Made by a program: the position numbers and the translations under genes. A stretch of DNA of 64,000 nucleotides. It comes from Armatimonadota bacterium (GTDB taxonomy: Bacteria; Armatimonadota; Fimbriimonadia; Fimbriimonadales; Fimbriimonadaceae). Location of the stretch: assembly GCA_018268395.1 (NCBI GenBank), contig JAFDWQ010000004.1, positions 1 through 64,000 on the forward strand. Direction: 5' to 3'. The notes under the pieces are model-generated. The model saw only the letters and a program-made list of their open reading frames with translations, was not told where the DNA came from and ran no database searches. Shown here piece by piece: positions 7,991 to 15,568 of the stretch (within the stretch, counting starts at the first letter, position 1; each line of letters opens with the position of its first letter).

Positions 7991-8035
7991 CTCTTAATCA
8001 GCGGGTCGAAGGTTCGAGCCCTTCACGGTCCACCA
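7991..8035 (+). repeat. tRNA-Lys(CTT) 3' fragment, attachment-site scar
   Basis: The segment contains an anticodon loop CTCTTAA, a T-arm GAAGG-TTCGAGC-CCTTC, the acceptor 3' strand ACGGTCC, discriminator A and CCA. The 5' half is absent: no GGACCGT acceptor strand, no D-arm, and the bases before the loop do not pair with those after it. This is what an integrated element leaves at its distal end after inserting in the 3' half of a tRNA gene. Because the fragment's 3' end points right, the element should lie to the left, with the intact tRNA beyond it. Confidence 0.75.
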
Positions 8036-8056
8036 TTCGATCGGAATTCAATTCCG

Positions 8057-8202
8057 TCATCTCGAGCGACGGCGAGCGATTCTCCCCGGGTGTGGGAAGC
8101 GGCTTCGTCAAACCTCTTCGCTCGCTTGAGCAGGACGACATGATTCGGCCCGCAGGCGGTCGGTCTTCTGATCCGTCATCCGAGCGAAGTCGAGGGATCT
8201 AA
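8057..8202. repeat. REP-like GTCATCnnGAGCGA repeats
   Basis: GTCATCTCGAGCGACGGCGA (from about 8057) and GTCATCCGAGCGAAGTCGAG followed by GGATCT (about 8177-8202) are variants of a short motif. Similar GTCATCCTGAGCG...GGATCT repeats are scattered in intergenic DNA of many bacteria. The gap 8036-8347 contains these, a CCTTCGGACTTGCCTGTCGC module near 8224 that recurs near 10,168, and no gene that I can support. Confidence 0.5.
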
Positions 8203-8347
8203 AGCCTTTTACAAAGTCGGGCCGTCCTTCGGACTTGCCTGTCGCGCCCAGGCGGCAGTCGTCTCTAGTCAGGACGTCCGACAAGCTGGCCACTCGAATT
8301 CCGAAACTATTGGTTCGGTCAATGGTCGTCTAGACACCCGCCGATGA

Positions 8348-9337
8348 TCAGCGGCCCGATCCTCGGGTCACAGTCGCTTGGACAATCGAACCATGGCCCA
8401 CGTTGTCGCCCATCCATTGGACCATGATCATGACCGTCGGTTCAGGTGATCTGACCGTTGCGGAATCCAGAAACCTTGATGCGGCATCCTGGCTAGCGAA
8501 GCCTAGCGCCTTCCAGTTGCGCGTCATGTCTGCCTTAAGCGACTCCGGCAACCCTAGACCCGGCTGTCCTTCCGTCGGCGCACCCTTGGATCCAAAAGCC
8601 GCCTTCATGGCCTTCTGCTTTTCCGCGTACTCCTTGGCCTGCTGACCGATCCGTTGTTCCATCAGGTTCATCAACTTCGACACTGCAGCCGTACGACGGG
8701 TCGAGACCAGGGTCCAGCCGTCAGAGTGACGTATGGAGAGGGAGTCGATTTGGTGCCACTTCACACGGCGTTTCGGCAAGTCGTCCCTGATGAACTTGTC
8801 AACTTCATCTTTGCCATATTTCTGCAGCTTGCCCGCGTCCCGTTCACCCGATGGCTGACCTCCTCCAAAACTGACGGTGCGACCGTCGAGTGTGGCGTCG
8901 ACCTTCCACCTCACGCCCAGACTGATCGGTGACTTGTCGTCAAAGACTGCAGGCCCGGCACTGTCGGCGACTCCTTGGGCGAGTAGGATCTCACGCACCG
9001 CCTTTCTGTCGGACTCGGGCAAATCGCCGAGGACGAACGTGCGCCTACCGTCACGCAACAGTCCGGTGAGGACGTCGAACCCGTGCAGGCAGACTGACAT
9101 TTGGCGCACGTTGTAAAGGTCGGCGTCGAAGAGGAGAACGTCGTCCCCGTCGCGGACGACCTCGATATTCGCCTTCGCCGCCTCTTCATCCAACTTGGCC
9201 GGATCGACGGTCAGTAGGGCGACCTGTCCTTTCGTCGGCTCTTCGTGCGTCGCAAGAGTCCGAAGCTCCTTGGATTGCCCGTGCGCTCCGATTGAGGAGA
9301 TGAAGAGAATCGTCGCCAAAACAGGTCGCGAGATCAT
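8348..9337 (-). CDS. Secreted protein of unknown function
   Basis: 329 residues with a clear signal peptide (PVLATILFISSIGAHGQS). The mature part is hydrophilic and contains no motif I recognise. Notable stretches are EVVRDGDDVLLFDADLYNV, LHGFDVLTGLLRDGRRTFVLGDLPE, a WKVDATLDGRTVSFGGG strand pair and a helical segment QRIGQQAKEYAEKQKAMKAA. Codon usage looks like the host. It stands alone on the minus strand just outside the presumed integration scar, flanked by repeat-bearing intergenic DNA on both sides. Confidence 0.6.
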   Translation of the reverse strand: MISRPVLATILFISSIGAHGQSKELRTLATHEEPTKGQVALLTVDPAKLDEEAAKANIEVVRDGDDVLLFDADLYNVRQMSVCLHGFDVLTGLLRDGRRTFVLGDLPESDRKAVREILLAQGVADSAGPAVFDDKSPISLGVRWKVDATLDGRTVSFGGGQPSGERDAGKLQKYGKDEVDKFIRDDLPKRRVKWHQIDSLSIRHSDGWTLVSTRRTAAVSKLMNLMEQRIGQQAKEYAEKQKAMKAAFGSKGAPTEGQPGLGLPESLKADMTRNWKALGFASQDAASRFLDSATVRSPEPTVMIMVQWMGDNVGHGSIVQATVTRGSGR

Positions 9338-9465
9338 CTCACCGACTCCATGGTTTCATCCACTGTGCTCGACCTCCTCTTCCAGAGTCCAAAGGAGCCT
9401 CTAAGCCGATGACCATCGTCATAGGCGTCAATCTACCCGTGACGCCAGGTCTGCCCTCCGAACCG

Positions 9466-9514
9466 ACATCCAGGTTCATGCACCCTCCAGGCGGCCAGAC
9501 CGGTACACCCGTCC
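9466..9514 (+). repeat. 49-base dispersed repeat, copy 1
   Basis: A block around CACCCTCCAGGCGGCCAGAC matches 11,224-11,272 in the same orientation with a handful of mismatches. Both copies begin CATCCAGGTTCA or CATCCAAGTTCA. The surrounding gap 9338-9552 shows no coding signal. Confidence 0.6.
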
Positions 9515-9552
9515 TTCTATCGTTAAGCTCTCACTTAGGTCGGACGATTCAA

Positions 9553-9888
9553 TCAGGTGCCCGCGCGTATCTCTTCAAGTGGAACCACTCCACGCGCCCG
9601 CGTATAGACGGTCGTCTCTGGAGTCCTTGCATTGTCGAGGTTCGGCAGAATATTGACGTTGTACCATTGCCAGACATTGCCGTAGACCCCTGGAAAGTGC
9701 CGTTCGAGCCACTCTTCGAACTGCCGGAAGTCCTCGGCACCTTCCAGAAACGCCACCTGCGTCCCATCGGTAAAGGTCAGGGCGTACACCAATTGCTCCA
9801 TCACGAACGAGTCGTTGATGAAAAACTGTATGGTGTCTATCCTCGCGGCTTCTAGCCGACCGACAAGAGACTCGCCGTGCCCGGGCAC
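9553..9888 (-). CDS. Small protein overlapping an orphan effector tail
   Basis: About 111 residues from GTG 9888, whose first base is the last base of the preceding TAG stop (TAGTG). The sequence is acidic and looks like a folded cytosolic protein: LEAARIDTIQFFINDSF, LVYALTFTDGTQVAFLEGAEDFRQFEEWLERHFPG, NVWQWYNVNILPNLDNA. I do not recognise the family. The stop-start overlap with a short glycine-rich C-terminal fragment mirrors the RHS tail and FGE-like pair at 4342, so an immunity-type role is a reasonable guess. An upstream extension of the frame to 10,002 is arginine-rich and non-protein-like, so I rejected it. Confidence 0.5.
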   Translation of the reverse strand: MPGHGESLVGRLEAARIDTIQFFINDSFVMEQLVYALTFTDGTQVAFLEGAEDFRQFEEWLERHFPGVYGNVWQWYNVNILPNLDNARTPETTVYTRARGVVPLEEIRAGT

Positions 9889-10019
9889 TAGGGGGATCCT
9901 CCGGAGACACGAGCGTCGTACGCGGCCTCGGCCGCCATGCTGCCCACTATGCCGCCGACGGCCGCACAGAAGAGTCCTCCAGCGATGGCTCCGCAGGCCC
10001 AAGAGTAGAACCCAACAGC
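9888..10019 (-). pseudogene. Orphan C-terminal tail with glycine-zipper segment
   Basis: About 43 codons, AVGFYSWACGAIAGGLFCAA, VGGIVGSMAAEAAY and DARVSGGSP, then TAG. The hydrophobic glycine-zipper pattern is common in the pre-toxin or membrane-active region at the end of RHS and other polymorphic effectors. Upstream the frame runs straight into the composite repeat, so the rest of the gene is missing. Its stop overlaps the GTG of the next gene. Identification as an RHS remnant is inference from context, not from a conserved motif. Confidence 0.4.
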
Positions 10020-10029
10020 GCGACGGGTG

Positions 10030-10440
10030 GCCGGGCTAAGGGGATGGTCCGTGCCCGTTTGCAGCCCGGATCCGAAGGAACTTGCCTTCGTCGCCTGACC
10101 TGAGCGGAAGGTTTTCGCGGCCACGGGCATGGTTCTACCCTGAGAGGGCCCTGCTCGAAGCAGCTTTGTCCTTCGGACCTGCCTGTCGCGGCCGATCGAA
10201 ACGAATACCCGTGTCAGAGCGTGCGACGAGCAGGCCACCCCGGATGCCCAGCGCCTCGTCCTGCCACCCGTCGTCGTGCGAAGAATTGAGAGTCCGTGCC
10301 GGTCACGACGAAGGGCTCGCCAGCGGCGGCTGTCGAGAGCCGGTCCGGAGAGGCGAGCCCGTCATCGTGCCACCCGTCGAAAGGCCACCCATCGTCGGGC
10401 CACCCAGCCGTCAAACGGTCTCGACCTGGGGTCGCAGGCG
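10030..10440 (-). repeat. Composite intergenic repeat, copy 2 (inverted)
   Basis: Inverted relative to copy 1 at 5,255-5,750, with the same module order when read on the minus strand: CGTGCCCGTTTGCAGCCC (10050-10067), CACGACGAAGGGC (10304-10316), GCCCGTCATCGTGCCA (10357-10372), then two GGCCACCCA-type modules near 10,383-10,412. It also holds a CCTTCGGACCTGCCTGTCGC module near 10,168 shared with 8,224. No gene is supported between 10,020 and 10,560. Confidence 0.7.
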
Positions 10441-10560
10441 TCTGCAATCGTCGCAGGAGCCGACGACGGCGGATGCCCCCCTAAGTGGCGACTATACAGG
10501 CGGGCCATCTCCTTTGGCCTGGCCACCTGGTTGACGGAACAGTCATAGGGAACCTACCCC

Positions 10561-11082
10561 TCAGGGCTTCGCAAACAAGTGTCCGATGGGCGTTTCCGGC
10601 CATTTCGGCCCGATTCCGTCAACCCAGTCAGCGTAGTAACGAGTGAATTCTGCGCGCGCCGTGACGGTACCTTGGACTGCCTTGCGGATCGTCGGCACGT
10701 CAGGATAAGTTCGATAGAACTCCTCCACGGCCGGCCATACGGTCTGGCGAATGTACGCGTCCAGTTCTACGTCTTCCAGGGGTGAGCCCATGGCCACGTA
10801 CTTCGCATATTCATGGCGGTCGGGCACCCAGTCGTCCGCTCGGCAGTGAAGGCTCCACTGCCCCCAACCTGCTTGCGAGACCGGGGCCCCGAACTCCTCG
10901 TCCATCACACCGATCTCAAGATAGAACGTGCCCGACTGCGGTCCAACGTCAATAGCTGCTAGCTCAAGATGGTCAACCGCCCTTCGACGCCACACCTTAT
11001 CGACGACAATGAAACCGTGCCGTCTTAAGAGGGTCGCCAGTATCCTTCGGATTGGAGACTGGCGCCTTCCTTTAGAGTTCAT
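10561..11082 (-). CDS. DUF4304-like protein
   Basis: 173 residues from ATG 11082. The N-terminal half resembles DUF4304: IRRILATLLRRHGFIVVDKVWRRRA, an ELAAIDVGPQSGTFYLEIGV strand pair, then DDWVPDRHEYAKY. The C-terminal part is helical (DVELDAYIRQTVWPAVEEFYRTYPDV). The function of the family is unknown. The start is chosen because a perfect TATAAT lies nine bases upstream on the same strand and the 20 codons further up overlap it. It stands alone between repeat blocks in the accessory zone. Confidence 0.5.
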   Translation of the reverse strand: MNSKGRRQSPIRRILATLLRRHGFIVVDKVWRRRAVDHLELAAIDVGPQSGTFYLEIGVMDEEFGAPVSQAGWGQWSLHCRADDWVPDRHEYAKYVAMGSPLEDVELDAYIRQTVWPAVEEFYRTYPDVPTIRKAVQGTVTARAEFTRYYADWVDGIGPKWPETPIGHLFAKP

Positions 11083-11091
11083 TCCGACCTG

Positions 11092-11097
11092 ATTATA
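11092..11097 (-). promoter_or_regulatory. -10 box TATAAT of the DUF4304-like gene
   Basis: TATAAT on the minus strand, nine bases before ATG 11082; the spacer CAGGTCGGA could serve as a weak ribosome-binding site or the mRNA may be nearly leaderless. The gap 11,083-11,378 otherwise holds only the dispersed repeat. Confidence 0.45.
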
Positions 11098-11223
11098 AAC
11101 TACCTTCCTAGGAAGCGGACGTAGTGGATGAAACCAGTCCACATATCACCTGTTTCCAGCTTTTCCGGGGCGACGTACCGTCGCAATTGGCAGCTGGTGG
11201 CCCGGTTTGCCGATCCAATCCGG

Positions 11224-11272
11224 CATCCAAGTTCACGGACCCTCCAGGCGACCAGACCGGGACACGCCCACC
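11224..11272 (+). repeat. 49-base dispersed repeat, copy 2
   Basis: Direct copy of 9,466-9,514; the shared core ACCCTCCAGGCG lies at 11239-11250, followed by CCAGACCGG in both copies. Confidence 0.6.
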
Positions 11273-11378
11273 CGCCGTAATGAACAAGCTCACGAAGAAG
11301 GTCTCTGCAGTGGTCGAGCGGGCAGCCCTACCTAAAGGTTTGACTCTCCACATGATCTGTCGATGAAGAAGCCTTTGA

Positions 11379-11777
11379 TCAAGGCACGACATGCCACTCG
11401 ATGAGGACATCGTCCACACCTTCGGAAGCTTCAGGATTCTTAAAGCGAGCGAGGCTAGAAACATCTCCTGAATATCCCTGCAATGTGATTTGGGCTCTTC
11501 GGTCAGCTGTCCACTCGAACGCCCAATCGTGCTTGCGAGAGGTTCCGCTCGTTTCAAAGGAACCGACGATGACGCGGTCCTTTCCGTGTTCCACGACGAC
11601 CCGCCACGTGGCACCCACCAAAGGCTCACTCGGTCTATGGGTCTCTAGGAGAAGTCGAAAATCCTTCCGGGGAGACTCCCTCGAGATTTCGACCGTGTAC
11701 GCGACCGTTTCACGATTTCCGCATCCGTTCGCAAGTAAACCCAGTCCAAGGAGACAAGCGGTCCTGGATACGTCCAC
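11379..11777 (-). CDS. Small lipoprotein of unknown function
   Basis: 132 residues with a lipoprotein signal (LLGLGLLANGCGN; Cys near residue 19). The mature domain is rich in beta strands: TVAYTVEISRE, LVGATWRVVVEHGKDRVIVGSFE, WAFEWTADRRAQITLQGYSG and DVLIEWHVV at the end, suggesting a small beta sandwich. No family recognised. It is monocistronic; the 163 bases upstream, up to the divergent DNRLRE gene, show no obvious operator. Confidence 0.6.
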   Translation of the reverse strand: MDVSRTACLLGLGLLANGCGNRETVAYTVEISRESPRKDFRLLLETHRPSEPLVGATWRVVVEHGKDRVIVGSFETSGTSRKHDWAFEWTADRRAQITLQGYSGDVSSLARFKNPEASEGVDDVLIEWHVVP

Positions 11778-11946
11778 TCAAACAGCTTGGCACATGGGGC
11801 TTGATCGTGGACCGAGCGGCTTTCGGCCTTGATGGGTCTTGCTGTTTCGGGCCTGACCCGTCGACCGTCCCCGCGCCATGCGTCCCCCAAAATGACCCCG
11901 GACTGGGTGCCCAAGCCGGGACTCGCGTAACTGCAAACTTGTGTGG

Positions 11947-12654
11947 ATGAAGCACGCCGCGATCGCGCTCGCCGTCCTCCTGACCGCCACGGCCCACGCT
12001 CAAAGCTACACGACCGGCCCGAGCGACGACATCTGGGCGTACGGCCATGCGCTCGACGGGGGCACCGACCCCTTGCTCCGCGTATGGGGCGACGGGGTGA
12101 CGAGTTACAAGTCCGAATGGCCGGCAGGGGACGAATGGAGCTACGGCTACCTGCGGTTCCCGCTCGCCGGGATCGCGCCGGGACGCTACAAGATCGTTTC
12201 GGCCAAGCTGTCCGTCACCCACCGCGTGACGTCGAGCGGCACCTTCACGCGGCAGGCGGGCGAAACGAACCCGCTCGAGGCACGCGCCCTTCCCGCCGTC
12301 TTCACGGAAGCGACTTGGGACTTCTCCGACCCTGCCAACCCCGTCCCTTCGGGCGTGCTCTACGGCAACGGGTCGATGGTGAACTACAGCGGCACGACCT
12401 CGTTCGTGATCCCGGTCGACCTCAAAGGCGCCGCGTTCGAAACCGATTTCAATGCCGCCGTCAACGGCACGACGAAGAGCATCGCCGTCGCCTTGACGAG
12501 CAAGATGCCCGTTTCAGGCATGGAGGGCGCGCTTCCCTACCGGATCTTCTCGCGGGAAAACTCGCCCTCCCTGCGTCCGAAGCTCGAGATCGTCTTCAAA
12601 CGCTTCCCCTCGTGGACGGGCCCGTTCGGGCAGGTCTTTACGAACGGCGGTTAG
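11947..12654 (+). CDS. Secreted DNRLRE-type beta-sandwich protein
   Basis: About 235 residues. Signal peptide KHAAIALAVLLTATAHAQS; ATG 11947 is preferred over GTG 11941, which only adds two residues. The mature protein resembles DNRLRE or CBM6-like jelly-roll domains found in secreted and surface proteins: EWSYGYLRFPLAGIAPGRYK, IVSAKLSVTHRV, EATWDFSDPANPVPSGVLYG, and a final SRENSPSLRPKLEIVF (the SREN..RP.L motif is characteristic). A C-terminal export tag is not visible. It precedes the ECF42 sigma gene by 45 bases on the same strand but is functionally unrelated on its face. Confidence 0.7.
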   Translation: MKHAAIALAVLLTATAHAQSYTTGPSDDIWAYGHALDGGTDPLLRVWGDGVTSYKSEWPAGDEWSYGYLRFPLAGIAPGRYKIVSAKLSVTHRVTSSGTFTRQAGETNPLEARALPAVFTEATWDFSDPANPVPSGVLYGNGSMVNYSGTTSFVIPVDLKGAAFETDFNAAVNGTTKSIAVALTSKMPVSGMEGALPYRIFSRENSPSLRPKLEIVFKRFPSWTGPFGQVFTNGG

Positions 12655-12699
12655 CCCCGGCCCCTGGACCGCCGGGGCCGAACAGGCCCACAATCGTGC

Positions 12700-13941
12700 A
12701 TGAACTCCCGGGACGAGGAGACGCGAATCCGGATCGAAGAGGTCTTCCGGCTTGAATCGCGACGCGCGTTCGCCGTCCTCGTCCGGCATTTCGGCGACTT
12801 CGATCTGGCCGAGGACGCGCTTCAGGACGCCTTTCGCGCCGCGTTGGAGTCTTGGCCGCAGACCGGGCTCCCGGACCGGCCCTTGGCGTGGCTCGTCTCG
12901 ACGGCACGGCACAAAGCGCTCGACGTCCTGCGGCGACGAGCGAGGACCGACGCCCTCACTCCCGCCGACGAAGCCCTTCTCGCGAACGACCCGACCTCGG
13001 ACACGCCAGATCTCGGTACCGTCGGCGACGAGGTCTTGAGGCTCGTCTTCACGTGTTGCCATCCGGCCCTTGGCACGGAGGCCCAGATCGCGTTGACGCT
13101 GCGCGAGGTCTGTGAGTTGACGACCGAGGAGATCGCGAAGGCGTTCCTCGTTCCCGCCCCGACCCTTGCCCAACGCATCGTGCGGGCGAAAGCGAAGATC
13201 CGCGACTCGAAGATCCCGTTCGAGGTCCCCGATCCGGTCGACCTTCCCGGACGCTTGGACGCCGTCCTCCGGACGGTCTACCTCGTGTTCAACGAAGGCT
13301 ATTCGGCGAGTTCTGGCGACGACCTGATCCGGCACGACCTTGTCGATGAAGCGGTCCGGCTCGGGCGGCTCTTGGCCGACTTGTTGCCGGAGCCTGAGGT
13401 CCTTGGGCTCCTCGCGTTGATGCTCTCGGCCCGGGCCAGGCGCGCCGCGCGGCTTTCGCCTGACGGAGACATCGTGCTTCTTGAAGACCAGGACCGTTCG
13501 CTCTGGGACACGGCTGCTATCACTGAAGCTTCGAACCTTGTCCAAGAAGCGATCCGGACCCAAGGTTATGCCGCGTACACTGTTCAAGCCGCGATCTCGG
13601 TCGTCCATAGCGAGGCGCCGACATATGGGGACACGGACTGGAACGAAATCGTGGGACTCTACGACGTGCTGCTGCACATGGAGCCTTCTCCGATCGTGGA
13701 ACTCAACCGCGCCGTCGCGGTCGCCATGCGGACGGGCCCAGAGGCCTCGTTGGGCACGGTCGAACGCTTGATCGAGTCGGGCGGGCTCGCCGAGTACCAC
13801 TTTGCGCACGCCTTCGCGGCCGACCTCTATGCGAGATCAGGGCAACGGGAGAAGGCTGCGGCGGCGTTCCACAGGGCCATCGGTCTGGCACCGCTCGAGG
13901 CGGAACGACGGCTCTTGCAGCGGAAACTCGACGCCCTTTGA
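12700..13941 (+). CDS. ECF42-type RNA polymerase sigma factor
   Basis: 413 residues. Region 2 is AVLVRHFGDFDLAEDALQDA followed by PLAWLVSTARHKALDVLRR. Region 4 is LTLREVCELTTEEIAKAFLV and APTLAQRIVRAKAKIRD. A long C-terminal domain (DUF6596: TVYLVFNEGYSASSG, LLALMLSARARRAARL, then TPR-like helices to residue 413) marks ECF42 sigma factors, which lack a classical anti-sigma factor and are thought to be controlled by this extension. ECF42 genes are typically linked to DGPF/YCII proteins, exactly as here (gene at 14512). It probably directs transcription of its own small operon in response to an unknown signal. Confidence 0.93.
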   Translation: MNSRDEETRIRIEEVFRLESRRAFAVLVRHFGDFDLAEDALQDAFRAALESWPQTGLPDRPLAWLVSTARHKALDVLRRRARTDALTPADEALLANDPTSDTPDLGTVGDEVLRLVFTCCHPALGTEAQIALTLREVCELTTEEIAKAFLVPAPTLAQRIVRAKAKIRDSKIPFEVPDPVDLPGRLDAVLRTVYLVFNEGYSASSGDDLIRHDLVDEAVRLGRLLADLLPEPEVLGLLALMLSARARRAARLSPDGDIVLLEDQDRSLWDTAAITEASNLVQEAIRTQGYAAYTVQAAISVVHSEAPTYGDTDWNEIVGLYDVLLHMEPSPIVELNRAVAVAMRTGPEASLGTVERLIESGGLAEYHFAHAFAADLYARSGQREKAAAAFHRAIGLAPLEAERRLLQRKLDAL

Positions 13942-14071
13942 ACCCGGGGCGGCGAGTTTTGAAAAAATTCGAAAGGACGTGTCGATTTGCCTGTCGGTCG
14001 AACGACCACGGTGTACAGGGCAGGAAACGGCAAGAGCCGGACCGCGCTGAAGCACGAAGAAGGAATCCACA

Positions 14072-14515
14072 ATGAACGCAGAGGCAACCATGACCACCGA
14101 GAAGATCACTGTCGCCACGACCATCGCCGCTCCGATCGCCGACGTTTGGCACGCTTACAACTCGCCCGAGGACATCGTCCGATGGAACACACCGAGCGAC
14201 GATTGGCACACGACCAAAGCGACAGTCGACCTGCGCGAAGGCGGAGAATTCTGTTCCCGCATGGAAGCGAAGGACGGCAGCATGGGCTTCGACTTCGCCG
14301 GCACGTACACCAAGATCGTGGACAACGAGCGGATCGAGTACGCCTTCGGCGAGCGGGCCGCGCTGGTCGAGTTCCTCCCTGGCGCCGATGCCGTCACCGT
14401 GCGCGTCACGTTCGACCCTGAAGATCAGAATTCGATCGAAATGCAGAGAGGCGGTTGGCAAGCCATCCTCGACAGCTTCGGTCGCTTCGTCGAAGCGCGG
14501 GTTCAGGGAGCATGA
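14072..14515 (+). CDS. SRPBCC (AHSA1-type) domain protein
   Basis: 147 residues with the START-like fold of the AHSA1 family: ITVATTIAAPIADVWHAYNS, WNTPSDDWHTTKATVDLREG, GEFCSRMEAKDGSMGFDFAG and the closing helix GGWQAILDSFGRFVEA. These proteins bind small hydrophobic ligands in a deep cavity. A ribosome-binding site AGAAGGA precedes the ATG. The stop overlaps the ATG of the DGPF gene (ATGA). Together with the ECF42 sigma factor it forms a three-gene unit of known type. Confidence 0.88.
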   Translation: MNAEATMTTEKITVATTIAAPIADVWHAYNSPEDIVRWNTPSDDWHTTKATVDLREGGEFCSRMEAKDGSMGFDFAGTYTKIVDNERIEYAFGERAALVEFLPGADAVTVRVTFDPEDQNSIEMQRGGWQAILDSFGRFVEARVQGA

Positions 14516-14844
14516 AGTACCTGTGCCTCGTCTACCTGGACGAGGAACATTGGAGCGCTTGCCCCGACGACGTGTGTTCTGCCTACGGGCAGAGCCTCGC
14601 CGAGCGTGGCGTCCTCAAGGCGGCCGAGCCTCTGCACCCGGTGGAGGCCGCGACGACCGTCCGGATGCGGAACGGCCGGTTGACGGTGACCGACGGCCCC
14701 TTCGCGGAGACGAAGGAGATGCTCGCCGGATTCTATCTCGTGGACGCCAAGGACCTGAACGAAGCGATCCGGATCGCGGGCGACATCCCGCCCGCCAAGT
14801 ACGGTTCGATCGAGGTCCGACCCGTCCGCGACCTGAAGACCTGA
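14512..14844 (+). CDS. YCII/DGPF domain protein
   Basis: 110 residues: MKYLCLVYLDEEHW at the start and the signature TVTDGPFAETKEMLAGFYLV in the middle. YCII-related proteins are small ferredoxin-like folds, dimeric, of uncertain catalytic role; DGPF members are recurrent companions of ECF42 sigma factors. Its ATG at 14512 overlaps the preceding stop. A strong hairpin about 50 bases downstream separates it from the convergent stress gene. Confidence 0.9.
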   Translation: MKYLCLVYLDEEHWSACPDDVCSAYGQSLAERGVLKAAEPLHPVEAATTVRMRNGRLTVTDGPFAETKEMLAGFYLVDAKDLNEAIRIAGDIPPAKYGSIEVRPVRDLKT

Positions 14845-14896
14845 ACCGGACAGGGCCGCAATACGGCTCATGGCCGGTCTCCTTTTACAAGGGAAT

Positions 14897-14923
14897 GCGG
14901 CCCTGCGCGAGTCGCAGGGCCGC
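14897..14923. terminator. Perfect 11-bp hairpin between convergent genes
   Basis: GCGGCCCTGCG, loop CGAGT, CGCAGGGCCGC. The stem is perfect and GC-rich and lies between the 3' ends of the YCII gene (+) and the glycine-zipper gene (-). There is no clear T-run on either side, so termination is likely but may not be classically intrinsic. Confidence 0.6.
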
Positions 14924-14945
14924 AATCTTCCGCCTCGGCCGTGTC

Positions 14946-15551
14946 TCAGCCGGTGCGAAGTTCCGACGCCGGGACGGGCGGCGGGACGGTCGCGGGTGCG
15001 CCGGCTTCCACGATGTCATGGCCCGTGTACTTGGCCAAAATCGTACGGATCTTCTCGAGCGGGACGTCGTGGCTCGGGCCAGAGACGCTGACAAGGGCCC
15101 CGCCACCGGAGACGTGGTCGGAGAAGCGTCGAGCGGTCTGCTCGTCGACTCCCTGGTCCTTCAAGTAACCGACCGCCGCCCCTGCGACGGCGCCTGCCGC
15201 TGTCGCGGCGACCGCTCCGCCGAGCGCCATCGATAGGGCGCCTCCGCCGATAACGATCCCGGCGCCGGGGATCGTCACCGAGGCCAAGGCGGCCAGGGCG
15301 CCGACACCGAGACCGATACCGGCGCCTTTCGCGCCGCCTTCGACGGCATCTTGAGCGGTCGTCACGGTGATTCCGTCCTTGGCCTGTCGCTGGAGGTCGT
15401 CCGCGGCACCGCCCGGGTGCTCCCAATCGACAGGCATGTCTTTGACGAAAACGCTGACGTCGCCGGGATCGACACCGTGGTCGATCAGGGCTCCGACCGC
15501 GCGCGCCCCCGTTTCAGGAGCGTCGAACGTCGCGTGAAGTGTGGTTCTCAT
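14946..15551 (-). CDS. General-stress-like protein with glycine-zipper membrane core
   Basis: 201 residues. The N-terminus resembles the flavin-free heat-induced stress domain seen in GSP17M-like proteins (TLHATFDAPETGARAVGALIDHGVDPGDVSV). The centre is a long Gly/Ala hydrophobic hairpin (GAGIGLGVGALAALASVTIP through GAVAGAAVGYL) that can insert in a membrane, followed by VDEQTARRFSDHVSGGGALVSV. It lies 17 bases downstream of the BON gene and is probably co-transcribed with it. A role in envelope or osmotic stress is inferred from the family and from the neighbours. Confidence 0.7.
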   Translation of the reverse strand: MRTTLHATFDAPETGARAVGALIDHGVDPGDVSVFVKDMPVDWEHPGGAADDLQRQAKDGITVTTAQDAVEGGAKGAGIGLGVGALAALASVTIPGAGIVIGGGALSMALGGAVAATAAGAVAGAAVGYLKDQGVDEQTARRFSDHVSGGGALVSVSGPSHDVPLEKIRTILAKYTGHDIVEAGAPATVPPPVPASELRTG

Positions 15552-15568
15552 GATCGTTGTCCCGGCCG

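Noticed and set aside
7910-8035. Intact tRNA gene
   Set aside because: No 5' acceptor strand or D-arm, and the anticodon stem does not pair; only the 3' half is present.
9889-10002. Upstream extension of the 111-residue protein
   Set aside because: Arginine-rich, non-protein-like, and overlaps the glycine-zipper tail in the better frame.
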